DNA from: Emergomyces orientalis
Lineage: Eukaryota > Ascomycota > Eurotiomycetes > Onygenales > Ajellomycetaceae
DNA length: 64,000 nucleotides
Reading direction: 5' to 3'
Assembly (NCBI GenBank): GCA_002110485.1
Contig: MOWL01000046.1
Coordinates: 1,240,001 to 1,304,000 of the forward strand
Within the stretch, counting starts at the first letter, position 1; each line of letters begins with the position of its first letter. A program made the translations under genes and the position numbers. Below are positions 12,501 through 22,776 of the stretch, one piece after another. A model generated the notes under the pieces. It saw only the letters and a list, made by a program, of their open reading frames with translations. It searched no databases and was not told the origin of the DNA.

Positions 12501-12756
12501 GCCCGTTAAGCTTGTTGGAGGAGGCTTTCACAGAAAGATATATTATTCATGCTTACCCGCTATCCGCCTATAGTACATTTGGAGCTTTTTGCGTAATTAG
12601 GCAATATAACTATGTATATAGAAATATTGGAACCTCAACCACAAGATTTAGAAACGTGGTATCGATATTGGGGGGAAAGATATTCAGATATTAAGAGCTA
12701 AACATAGCCACGCTTATATCATTTAAACCAGAGAGTACCAGAGATGCTCGTATTAT

Positions 12757-13893
12757 TTATTGCTCCTCCAAATCAGACAGAGTAATCCCGGGCGCCAAAC
12801 CATCAGTCGCCTCGCTGGTAATGGCTTTCTTTTCATCTTCCCAAATCGGGCGTCTATCCACGCTGAACCGAAGCACCTCGGGGCGCCGATAGTGGCCCGC
12901 TGCATCCACCCACACCTTGACTTGTCCCAGCTGTGAAAAGTCAACTTCTCCTGAGATGAGTTTCTCCTCTGCTCCTGTATGTGGACCGGCAAGGAATGCG
13001 CAGAAGGGGTGAAGTACTGATGACCAACCGCCGCCAGCCTTGACTAGATCTTGCGGCCTTAGATTCTGCGCCATCCACTCCAGACACATTTCGTCGACAT
13101 AGTTTGAGGCAGTGATAACAAAGACCTGAGCTGTGAGTGCATGGGCTTTCATAAGAGCTTCAATCTGTGCGTCGGCAACGGGTTCGAATCCAGCCATTGT
13201 TGACAGGGCGGGCCAGGCACCTGCATGGATATGTTCGTTTTCCATGATAAGAGCTTGCCGTGCTCCATTCATCGTATGCTCCCAGCACGCAAGACCTCCA
13301 AGGTTGTAGCCTGCTAGGGTCTGGAAGTTCCGAAGGGTATGGCCGTCTCCCTGGCCCCAGACAAATCGTTCACTGTACGTCGGTTGGAGCTTGCGGTGGA
13401 CACCCAGAAGGGCACCGTCACTATCTATAGTGACTTGAGAGTTGAAAAGTGTGAAGCCCCCTGCAACACGTTCAGAAATACCCAGGTTGATTGTCACGCC
13501 CGCTGAACGACAGGCGGAACGGATGTGATTGATTTCATCACCCTCAACCACCACACTGTCCTGAGCATATTTGGCGAGGGCGGCCGTTTGTTTAAGAGGA
13601 GGGTAACATTCAATCCAGTACTATTGTTCCGAGGGAAACAAAAAAATGACGGGTATAATTAGCAAACAGATGTTCTCATGCAGTGATAGAAGTTTAGTGA
13701 ACATATAACTAACAGGGTATCCAGGAATGAATGTTTCAGGGAAAACAAGAAGCTCGATTTTCTCCCTACTGGCTTGCTCAATCAATTTGATAACCTTGGC
13801 CGTGGTGGCTTTCTTGTCCATGAACACAGGGGCAGCATGGGCTGCGGCCACATTGAGAATATGCGTGGGAATATTCATGGACGTGGGAGCCAT
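12757..13893 (-). CDS. Nitrilase / cyanide-hydratase family C-N hydrolase
   Basis: Two exons, 13714-13893 and 12757-13620 (intron GTTAGT..TAG, 93 bp), give 347 codons, normal for a fungal nitrilase. The Glu-Lys-Cys triad is complete: Glu53 in FPETFIPGYP, Lys137 in HRKLQPTYSERF, and Cys172 in GGLACWEH. The CWEH form is that of true nitrilases (nitrile to carboxylic acid plus ammonia) and cyanide hydratases rather than amidases. Such enzymes form helical oligomers in the cytosol. Substrate is unknown. Neighbours are a pseudogene and, further off, a Zn(II)2Cys6 regulator, so it might serve nitrile or cyanide detoxification, or a small metabolic locus. The exon join restores the conserved GYPYW motif, which supports the intron call. 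Confidence 0.92.
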
Positions 13894-15885
13894 CTTAGTT
13901 TGGCTGCACCGGAATATTGATGAGCTCGAAACAAATGTTGAAGTGTGCTCAACTGAGATGAAGTGTCTGTCATCCCTGTGGAGAAATTTCCCACATATAA
14001 TACCGCATCCTTATGTTGCCGCCGTTATCGCGGGACAACCCCACCTATCCAAGTGGTTTGGCAAATAATCTGTGGCTAAATTTGCCATATTTTATTCTGA
14101 ACTGGCTCCCCATCATCAAGGAGCAGGTTAGCGCTGGCTTGCAAATTATCTTCCTTCCAACCAATATCCATGTTCGCGAGTTCGCAATTTCATTCGCAAT
14201 GCTGCTAGAAAAAGCGAAATCAGTCCCTAATATCAGTGGCTGTTGTAGTTAATAGATAAGGCTTGAAAATCTACTTTAACATTTCAAAACGTTTCAGTTT
14301 CATCTGAGAGAGCACCTAAGTTACTTTTATCTTCAAAAAGAATCAAAGTATTCTCTCTTTGAGCAGCGATTATCGTGTGTACAGTACGACGTCTCAGCTC
14401 TAGCGATTATATGTGATGCCATATACTTCTGACTGTTGCAAAAACCACTTCAGTTTTGCAATTCTCATCTTCAGCTCTGAACCGCGGGGCCGAGACTCAA
14501 GATAATGGGAGCTGCGTCGGATTTCAACGCCCTCGACTGCTGTCGAAGGGTGGGTGGACAAGAAACTATGCAAGGTAGTTTGTGGCCGTGTTCTGGTCAA
14601 AGGGATCATGAGCTTTTAAAATCCGATATAGCCAGAACACCCTTCTACTCTTATTCTAAGTTTTGTATTAAGCCGCCGTCTAATGATTTTTCTAGATCTA
14701 AGGTTTTAAAACCTCGACTGGCCCGTAAGAGACGGGAAGTGTCATTTCTTTCTCCAACTTTAAGAGCACGAGGCAATTGGAGCCTAAGCGAGGCGTGTCG
14801 GCCCCCTTTCCCCTGCGGTTCATTTCGAAGTTTTTATCAGAGGGTTGATCTTTTCTTCATTCTTTGAAACTAAAGAAGTTCCCTCTTCGACCCTTCTTTG
14901 TTGTTCCCGACTGATAAAAAATTTTAAATCCAACGGGGGACTATCCTGGCCTCAATGCGCGATTGAATAATCCAAACCCGCTTTAACTCTAGCGCACGCA
15001 CAACATGAAACTACCTGCGGATATATTTAGTATAAATTGGCCTGACTTTTAAGAAATGACAGGCGAGTGAAGTGTGACCAAATACATCGAGGACTTGGGC
15101 TTACTAGACCTGGGAAATCGCATACCCTTAAAGTTTGCGCTGTCGGGCAAGTTGATGATTGTTGTTTTGATGGAGTTCAGGACGATCAAAGCTGATGGTA
15201 CGAGGAGAAAGATATGAAGGCCAACGATTACGATTCTTGCGAAAACGGAAGACCATCGCCATGATAGAGAATCTGGCCTGTCAGCGGTGGAAGCAACAAT
15301 GCTGGGCTGGCAGGGTGGCAATTTAGAGAGTTTCCGGAATGCAAAGCGCAGGATGGTATTCGGTGACGGAGATTGCTACTAGCCGTTGTCAATGTCCCTC
15401 GATCTGTAGTCGTCTCAGGAACATTCAAGTCCCTCTGATGTGCTTCCTCCACATGCTTGAAAACCATCGGGGCCCAGATGGTCTTCAGGAAACAGTCAGT
15501 CACACACGGGTAGCGTTGCATGGGCATGTTTGCGTACCAATTTCAAACCTTAAGATACATGAAGGTGTACATTTTGTTTGGCAAAAGAACTGGCATGTAA
15601 AAGCTATATATAACCTTTACCCTGGCTATTAATGACGAGCATAGTCACATGTCGTTGTGAGGCTGATAAGGTCGTGACGTTGTCAGACATAATTTGTGGT
15701 AGGACCATGTTTCGACCGACACACTGTAACCCAATGCGCATCCCAGTACAATCTAGATGGAAAATTATCCGGAATTGTCTTTCGAAATATAAGTCCTTTC
15801 CTAAGATCATGTTCATTGAAATCCTGCGTGGAGACGAGTCGCCGAGGAGAAGCTCTCGGGCTTTGCTCCCAGGTAGCCCATCTGG
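13894..15885. other. Region upstream of the nitrilase; possible coding relics, none callable
   Basis: 13.9-15.0 kb holds short unrelated open frames. At 15.05-15.53 kb (-) two overlapping frames (90 and 99 codons) and at 15604-15816 a 70-codon frame show no clear domain. They could be decayed continuation of the F-box-type pseudogene to the right or of another gene. I cannot assign them. Confidence 0.4.
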
Positions 15886-17223
15886 TCAAAGTCTTCTTCC
15901 CACATGAAAGAAGATCCAGATTTGCGTTGTTGTCCAAAGGTGTGATAAGCGAAGGCGTGTGAGAGCAGGCATCTTGCTATTCAAATGGTCGAAAATTGTC
16001 TCCCAGGATCCAGAAGTGAGATGGATTTCTCTCAAGTCAAGATGGTTTATACCTGAATGATTGCCAAGGAACTGAACTAGCGACACCTGAGTAGCGTAAA
16101 TCCCGCGCAAATAGCATTGTTTCAACAGCAGCAGGCGAATATGTTGCGAAATTAATCCAAAAATATGGTCGTAGCGGTTGGGATACCCATTGACTCAGCG
16201 GTACAGATGAAGGTCAATCGCCTCTAGATTTGGCATGAATTTTGGTAGACGAGCAATGCCTGTGAAATTGGCCTCTGCTACAGTTTTCGGTTCAGTCGTT
16301 TCCAACATGTTCCAGTGAAAAGTCCTTTGAGAACTCGGATTATTTAGCTTAGGGCGTTTGCGCGCAGGAAGGAATTTTACTCGCGTCAGTTTCAACTTTC
16401 ATTGAGATACTCAGGGTGAGATTGTGAATAGATTCTCCAAGGCGAGCAACATTGTGCGAGTCAAGTATCTCTAGCGGAGTCATGATATCACACGATGGTA
16501 CACGGCGGCGCGAGGTGTTATGGTAGACAGAGAGCGATTTCACCATTATGCCACTTTTAGCGAGAGTGGGTATACTCAAGCGGTAGACCTGAGAGGCTCG
16601 AACCCAAATGGGATACCTCTCTTGCCCATCAAGAATTGAAACTTCATTGTGGCGTCCCCAGACAGTTATCGCGCTGAGGTTGACACTACTTAGACGTCCA
16701 AAAAGACTAAATGCAGACACTAGAGGTAAAATGGCAGATTCATCAGACTGAGTATCTTGCTCCTTTTGTCGCCCCCGTAGCCAAGGCCAAATCTGACTTG
16801 GCAGCAAGTCGGTCTTGGTCATTACATCCCCCCTGGAAATGGCAATGATAGGGCGCGTGCCCTTAAAGTCTTGCTGGGGTTTGAAGGTCAGGTTGTTCTC
16901 GCGCGCGAAGGTCGCATGTATATCAGCCGTCACGGTCTCGTTGCCGCGCTTGCGAATAACCTATCAAGTCCTGATGCGCATGATTCCATCCGCCTTAGAA
17001 GGATCATATACGACTGCCATTAGAGTCAGATGCGGAACGGCAGGGCCGAGATAAGGGTGCGATGCCAGAGCGCACAGGGCTCGACTCCCTTAAGTCGGTG
17101 GTTTTCTGCCTGAAAAAAGTTTTTGAAGTGAGGCCCAAGACAGAGTATGGAACACGCCCTGTTGGTCAGACGAAGGCTCTTGATAGTCTCGAGGACAAGA
17201 TATTCAACGATTTTCTCTACCAT
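15886..17223 (-). pseudogene. Decayed F-box / leucine-rich type protein
   Basis: The minus-strand frame begins with an F-box-like N-terminus (LPLEMVEKIVEYL in frame around the ATG at 17223, then 'IKSLRLTNRACSILCLGPHF'), as in the large ascomycete family of F-box proteins with degenerate leucine-rich C-termini. After about 50 codons the homologous reading moves to another frame near 17095-17085. It then meets a tandem TGA-TAG at about 16964-16969, continues as a 190-codon block, changes frame again near 16400, and meets another TGA near 16197 before a final block ending near 15886 (LRLSHLW). The TGA-TAG pair could come from CGA-CAG by C-to-T transition. Several frameshifts plus stops make a functional product unlikely. 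Family level only; an intron could remove one break but not all. Confidence 0.65.
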
Positions 17224-17664
17224 TTCTAGTGGTAGGTGGTAGAAAATAGTGGCTTTTTGTTCTGGTCATTTCCGTGGGTAGAGAGTAGATAGATGGGATC
17301 TCGACACGTTTGTTAGTTATAGGGAATTAGCATAGGATCAGCAGCGGAATGAGGGACAACAGCGAAAAAACGCCATTGTTGAGATTCTTGACCAACCGAT
17401 TCTTCCTGGGCTACTCCGTAGTTTGAATGAAGATCTCTGATTGGTTTGACGTGTTGCGTGTGGCTTGACATTTCTTTGTGGCAGGGTATAGCTACAGGAC
17501 AAAGCAGGTTTCAAATTTGGCAGCCTAGAGTCACCATCCACCCCTCCGCTACGTTTGAACGTGGGCAGCGACATTATTTTCTCATCAATTTCTTCACTGC
17601 TCATTTCTGCTTGTAATCCCATATCTCATTCGCAAATCCGGAGTACCGAACTCGAAAGGAGCAA
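17224..17664. other. Intergenic region between divergent F-box pseudogene and Zn(II)2Cys6 gene
   Basis: 441 bp that would carry the promoters of both neighbours. A 94-codon open frame on the minus strand here has no coding character. No TATA box or operator could be singled out. Confidence 0.5.
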
Positions 17665-19013
17665 ATGTCCCTTGATCAAGCCGGGCGAAAGATCCCCAAG
17701 AAGTCGCGCAACGGTTGTCAACAATGCAAGGCAAGAAAAGTCAAGGTAGGTTTTCTTGAATTATCCTATTCCCGGCCTGTGAGACGTAATGTCTGGAGGT
17801 TTTCACTTTCGCGAAGCGACTCTGTGCCGGCGATGTTGACTTGCCTCGTCGAAAGTGTGACGAACAAGCACCGTGCTGCCGCAACTGCAAGTATCGTCGG
17901 GTAAACTGCAGTTATCAGTCACAATGGGGTCAAACCTCCAGTTTTATACCATACAGATATGGTATCCCGCAGCCTCCACAACCGTCGAACCGAGCCCAAA
18001 AATATTATTTGCTTTCATCTGCGCGCTCCCCCCTCGCCCATCCGACACAGTTAGCGCACAATGGAACCACGCCATTACAGGAACTCGAGTTGATGCATCA
18101 TTACGCCACCACTGCATTCGCCTGTCTCGCCGACTACGAAGTTTACAAATCCGTGTGGCAGGTAACTGTCCCCAGAGAGGCGCAATCGTATCGGTTCCTC
18201 ATGCACATCATCCTCGCCATATCCGCGCTACATATCAGTCATCTTCGAGACTCTGGAAATGGGACAGAGTCGTACAAGGAACTGGCGCGCACTCACTACG
18301 ATGATGCCGTGGTCGCATTTCGCTCGACAGTACCACAAATGTCAAAGTCTAATAGCAGCGCCGTCTTTGCCTTCTCTCATTTGACAATCTACTTTGCGTT
18401 CGGCTCTTCAAAATTCTCAGTCAACAATGGGCGAATGGAAGACCCGATTGGCGAGCTGCTTGACGTTTTCACCCTACTCAGAACCGCAATGGAGACTCTA
18501 CGGACGTCTTGGGACTCCCTTGCGGAGGGCCCGTTAGCTGTCCTCCTCCAACGTGGGCCGGCGATTACAGACCGGCAGTATCTCCCACCAGACCTTGCCA
18601 TGGGGCTCGAACTCATGGAGCAATTCTGCCAAAGCGAGCTTACCACTCAAGATAGCGACAGGACGGTTAATGAGAGCTATCAAATCGCCATCCAGCAACT
18701 TTGGGACTCATTCGTCATGGCGGAAACGAAGCGCAAGGACTGGTCAATGGCTCTGCGTTTCCCGATCATATTTTCGGAGCAGATTCTATTCTCCTTAAGG
18801 CGGCGAGATCCAACCGCCTTGGTACTTTTGGCTCACTTTTGTGTTTTGTTACATCGAGCGCCGACGCGCTGGTGGGCGGAGGGCTGGAGTGAGCAAGTGA
18901 TGGACACCGTGTTTAGAAGCCTAGATCAGCGCTGGAGGCATGCTATAGCATGGCCGATGAAAGCTATTAGTGTGGACATGCAAAACCTGGATTCAAGTGT
19001 TTCTGAATCGTGA
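17665..19013 (+). CDS. Zn(II)2Cys6 transcription factor, UPC2-like class
   Basis: Two exons, 17665-17745 and 17856-19013, give 412 codons. The intron (GTAGGT..AAG) falls inside the zinc cluster, a common site in this class. The binuclear cluster reads CQQCKARKVKC..CRNCKYRRVNC (about residues 19-47), with six zinc ligands spaced C-x2-C-x6-C-x6-C-x2-C-x6-C; an extra Cys sits beside the fourth ligand. The body begins with 'LELMHHYATTAFACL', as in UPC2/sterol-regulator-like C6 proteins, and shows the helical fungal regulator domain with no breaks. It would act in the nucleus as a DNA-binding regulator; the targets are unknown. It stands tail-to-tail with the RTA1-like gene and head-to-head with the F-box pseudogene. 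RTA1-type genes are often lipid or drug responsive, so a link is conceivable but not shown. Confidence 0.9.
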
Positions 19014-19411
19014 TACCCAATAATATATGAAAATAATGCCTTGAACTTTTCTGGTGCATAGTGAGCTTCATGCGCTGATAGCTACATTTTCCCTAGCGCA
19101 TCCTTGAACAATGATACGGAGGGCACTATTAATAGTCAACGAATCCGTTGGACCAAATGACACACGCCAATGGGAGCATGGCGCAAATAGAGAGCATCAT
19201 TTTATCTACCTCTTTTTAAACGTAATGCTAATAACAAAGTATGCCCAAAGAACGAAACAAATGAGAAATCAACTGTACAGCGACACACAAATACGAGCAA
19301 CGCCGCCTTAATAGAAGCCGACGACCTTCGCGACAAGCTCTCAACCGCCAGTTGACCAAAGAAAATCGTAATATAGAAGAAGTACAAATATTCCCCCAGT
19401 ATAGGCGTGAC
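19014..19411. other. Convergent 3' region between the regulator and the RTA1-like gene
   Basis: 398 bp with no coding character; it should hold the 3' ends of both convergent transcripts. Overlapping open frames on both strands are shadows. Confidence 0.5.
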
Positions 19412-20538
19412 TCAAGCCAAGCCCCTGGTTGCGATGGCATGTCTCGCATATGTTGTCTCCACGAAACTAGGCCTTTGGTCTGTCGCTGGCGCTGGATTAA
19501 CATAACGAATTCCGGCCAGGCCAACCTCCTCAGGATGCATATCCATGCCAACGGATTTCAACCTTGCGTCCCCCCTTAGTAACTCCGAAATCACTCCCGG
19601 GTGCACAACGTTCAACACCACCATGAGGATCCACATCAGCGCCGCGTCGAAAATATAAAGATAAACCTCATGCCGCAAGAGGGTGCCGTCAGCGCCCTGA
19701 ACATACTCAGCGACTCGAAAGATGGAACGGATCATGATGAGGACGGAGACCACGTAGAGAGAATAGAGGTATTTGCGCCAAGAGACCTGGACGGAGAGAG
19801 ATGCTGTTGTTGGACTGGCGGCCATCCGACGGTGAAAGATGACAGAGACGATGATGAAGAGGCCGAAAAAGATAAGTTGGATGCACAGGCCGACGATGAT
19901 TATCTTTTGGCCTAGCGAGAGGTTCGATTTCGTACCGCTAGCCATGATACCACCGCCTACATTTGCCGTTAGCTTTATCCATATATTTATACACTCGTCC
20001 GGAGCCATTTGCACGAAATAGGCGCCTTAGGGTAACCCTAAAATTTCAACAGACAATTACGTACCGGCACCTTGGACAACGAAGGAAAGGATGTCGCCAG
20101 TGACGAAAATTTTGGTCATCCAAGTTCGTCGTATTACCGAAAGTTTTTCTCCGTGAAGAATGGCAATGATGCGCCCTAGTTCCATGTAAATCGACGCTGC
20201 AAACAGAGCCGGTGCGAGTAGTAGGAATAGTGACTGGATAATGTAAGGGGTATCTGCGAATATAGGCGCCTGGGTACTCGAGACAACGCGTGCGCCGTAT
20301 CCTACAACTTCAACTGAACGGGATATGAGCAAAACTTGCAAAGTCCAAAACCCCATAATGGCAATGTAAACCACTCACAGATGCCCCCAATGACAACAGG
20401 GATGAAAAACCAGACACGTTTCTTGACAAGTTGGAAGATATGAAATCCAGTTGATGGTAAAAACAGTACAATGAAGATTATTGCTGCGGCCTTTGAAGGC
20501 GTGTATTTGTAAAAGTCATGGAATTCCTCTTCAGCCAT
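19412..20538 (-). CDS. RTA1-like seven-helix membrane protein (lipid-translocating exporter family)
   Basis: Three exons, 20379-20538, 20065-20313 and 19412-19956, give 317 codons; introns start GTGAGT and GTACGT and end CAG and TAG. The joins restore the family motifs GGIFEVVGYGAR (exon 1/2) and VQGAGGGIM (exon 2/3). About seven hydrophobic segments are visible, with the RTA1 core 'YIIQSLFLLLAPALFAASIY', 'GDILSFVVQGAG' and a late RxxFR..E element (RSIFRVAEYVQG). Yeast RTA1, RSB1 and relatives affect 7-aminocholesterol resistance and export of sphingoid bases; many fungi have dozens of copies with unknown ligands. The C-terminal tail is hydrophilic. Plasma-membrane location is inferred. The gene is intact. 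Confidence 0.92.
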
Positions 20539-21070
20539 TTTTTGTCGGAAATTGTGAGAGAGCTGCAGTTCACGAAACGAAGTAGAGACGATGAAGTGTA
20601 GAACTCTTCCTAAATATACATATATGTAGAGAGAAGAAATATGCAGAGAAAGAGAGCGCGGACAATGGGAGATCTAGGAACAATCTCTTTTATATTAAAC
20701 AGCAAAAGACATAGCGATGTTGACAAGAATCAACACTTTTCAATAAAATAACAAACACGTAATGCAACCTGCTCTGAAACCGAGCCAGACCCAAACATCG
20801 CCTCCTATTGATTACGTCTTGCGCCATCTCACTTGAATTCGGACTTTTATCCTGATTGTGAGTTCTTGCTCTCGGATTGATTTCCGCGTTGAGAATCTTC
20901 AATTCAGGGGGAGGGCAAACAACCTGTTGGCGCTTCGGCATGAGAGTCTGACCCAGGTTCTACCTGGGTAAGGTTTCGGGTTGATGAGATCGTGTTCGGA
21001 CACTAGACCAGATACAACCTAGTCCGTCCTGGCAACCCGAGGGCTGGGCAGGTCACATGGTCCGAGAAAC
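20539..21070. other. Intergenic region up to the copia insertion; ends in target duplication GAAAC
   Basis: Upstream region of the RTA1-like gene; no further gene seen (the 83-codon open frame at 20690-20941 has no domain). The last five bases, 21066-21070, are GAAAC and recur at 37438-37442 on the far side of the transposon complex. Confidence 0.6.
21066..21070. repeat. Target-site duplication of copia element 1, left copy (GAAAC)
   Basis: GAAAC directly abuts the LTR end at 21071; the same five bases abut the other LTR end at 37437/37438. Five bp is the usual copia duplication length. The match brackets the whole 16.4-kb complex as one original insertion. Confidence 0.8.
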
Positions 21071-21174
21071 TCATAGATAATGTGCATTATATCCTAACTA
21101 AACTAACTAGTGAACACGCTGGCAACTATATAATGGGGGACACGTGACTATGGTAGCCCTAGTATCATCCAACA
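21071..21174 (-). repeat. 3' LTR of copia element 1 (104 bp)
   Basis: In element orientation it starts TGTTGGATGATAC and ends CACATTATCTATGA. It contains a CACGTG, a TATATAG stretch and a short TTAGTTTAG repeat. It is complete, while the 5' LTR is split by a LINE (parts at 37354-37437 and 26832-26866). A polypurine tract (seven G in element sense, 21175-21181) precedes it. Confidence 0.85.
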
Positions 21175-21181
21175 CCCCCCC
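21175..21181 (-). other. Polypurine tract of copia element 1
   Basis: Seven G in element sense immediately before the TGTTGG of the 3' LTR, the position expected for the plus-strand primer. It is now separated from the coding interior by LINE-1. Confidence 0.7.
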
Positions 21182-21196
21182 ATGCTAGGGCGCCCC
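21182..21196. repeat. LINE target duplication B, left copy
   Basis: ATGCTAGGGCGCCCC at the 5' end of LINE-1. Its exact inverse complement is at 31645-31659, at the 3' end of LINE-2, not at the 3' end of LINE-1. It is a displaced duplication, key evidence for the inversion. Confidence 0.85.
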
Positions 21197-21208
21197 ACAC
21201 CTCTTGCG

Positions 21209-22666
21209 ATGAGCCATCCCGACAGGTATATCGCGATCACGCCGTCCTCTCTTCACTCGGCGAAGAAGAGGCCTCTTTCTACCTCCATAGCTTCCACAGG
21301 CTCCTCCCAAGAGCTCCCCCCGGCCCCAACCGACGCGCCCAGAGACGCGCCCCAGAAAGAACCATCCGCCACCGTACAACAGCAGGATAGGCCTGACACC
21401 GCCCCAAGCCTCCCCTCCTGGGAGGGACCTACTGCTACCCTGATAGCTAAGAATCCTACAGACCTGACAGCCTATAAGCTAAGCATGCTTCTTGGTCATG
21501 CAGAAAATGCATTCTCAATCACACTTGCCCAGGTTCTTGAATACTGCAACCAGATCTCTGCACTAATTGAACCAACACTTCTTCTTTTCGAGACAGCTCA
21601 CCCCATACAAGACTCTGCACTAAGACAGGCCCTTGGTAATGGTATTGCTAAAGCTATCCAAGGACATACCTACCCTCAAAAAGACCCTCATCTTAAGACA
21701 TATGCCTCTTCCGCCGCGCCAAAGAGACAATCTCTAGAAAAGCTCCCTCAAACTGTTCCCGCAGTTGAACAATCAGACAAGAAACAGGTCATACAAGCCT
21801 CTAGACCCATTCTTCAAGGATCCGCTGACAAACGCGTGATGATCAGACTAGCAGTGAATCACTCAGCTTGAGACTCAGACTCTCAAGCCATACAGGAAAG
21901 AGTCCGCGCTCTACTACCAGATCCTATCTGAATCACTGATGTCTGGCACTGTCTCTCAGGCATCACCCTGGCCACCTCCTCCCCAGCCAACGCCGCAGCC
22001 GTGCTTGAAAGAGCCAGCCAACTCAAGACCTTCATAGAAGACTGCCATGTTGAATGACAAGAGTCCTGGGTCACTTTTGTAGTCAGCTCAATCAAAAAGT
22101 CTACTCATTGCTTCAACAAAGAGAATGTCTCTTCAATTTCAGTCACAGATAACATGCTTCTCTCTGAAATACGCGGAGCTGCACACCAGGCACCAATCAT
22201 GCAATGTAACTGGACAAGAAAATCTCTGAACCCTAATATCAAGAAAGACTACATCTGGGTCAGAGTTCAGGCCTCCAGAGCTCACCTCTTTCCAAACAAA
22301 CTATGCCTCTTTAGCCGTTCAGTAATGATCAATAGAATTAAGAAGTCCCCCAAGATTTCATCCTGCAATAGATGTCATGGCTTTCACATGGAGAGGAACT
22401 GCACGCGCCCCCTACACTGTCAGACCTGCAGTAAACTTGCTTATCTGAGTGAATGCCAATTCTCATCTCAATGCTGCAACTGCTGCAGTCCTCACCCTTT
22501 CTCTAATGTAGAGTGTCCTGCCAGACCAAAAGTAGTCTCAGGACAACTAGAACATATTCCCTGTAGACAACTACACAATATCTGTGAGACAGACAAGAAT
22601 GTTTTCTCTCTATTACATCAACTTCTCATGCAAGAGAAGACTCATGAAACTGACTCTTTCACTTGA
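21209..22666 (+). pseudogene. LINE-1 ORF1 (gag-like, Cys-rich knuckles), three nonsense codons
   Basis: One frame of 485 codons from the ATG at 21209 to the TGA at 22664-22666, exactly as long as the ORF1 of LINE-2. The N-terminal third is Ser/Pro/Ala-rich and likely disordered. The C-terminal third holds Cys/His knuckles (CNRCHGFHMERNC, CQTCSKLAYLSEC, then a CCNCC segment), expected to bind element RNA. Three in-frame TGA codons (21869-21871, then near 21929 and 22058) are at positions that read Trp or Arg in context. At the last, LINE-2 has CAA, consistent with an ancestral CGA mutated on opposite strands in the two copies. No indels. Inactive as it stands. Confidence 0.8.
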
Positions 22667-22776
22667 AGCTGTTTCTCTTCATCAGTCTCAAATACTGTTC
22701 TAAGCTCACAAGCTAATCAGGCAGACTCTTCTACTCAAAGAAGTTCAAGCAATATCTTAAGCCAGAGCTTCTATCT

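Larger units (their letters stand above)
8168..12756. other. 4.6-kb gene-free region upstream of the phosphate permease
   Basis: No convincing coding region on either strand. The permease-proximal part has an AT-repeat TATA-like stretch (8205-8226), GA/CT-rich tracts (8410-8470), short repeats of CTAGC and GCCCAGAG (8699-8770), long pyrimidine tracts (8930-9620) and a C-run repeat near 10208-10238. From about 10450 on the DNA is ordinary intergenic sequence up to the nitrilase 3' end. The length is unusual for a fungal promoter, and a spliced non-coding transcript or a poorly coding gene cannot be excluded by eye. Confidence 0.5.

Noticed and set aside
13180..13195. tRNA B-box-like GGTTCGAATCC inside the nitrilase
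   Set aside because: No A-box or cloverleaf around it; the bases are explained by the nitrilase coding frame.
21182..21208. Upstream ATG for LINE-1 ORF1 at about 21183
   Set aside because: It lies in the target duplication and not in the LINE; LINE-2 starts ORF1 at the equivalent of 21209.
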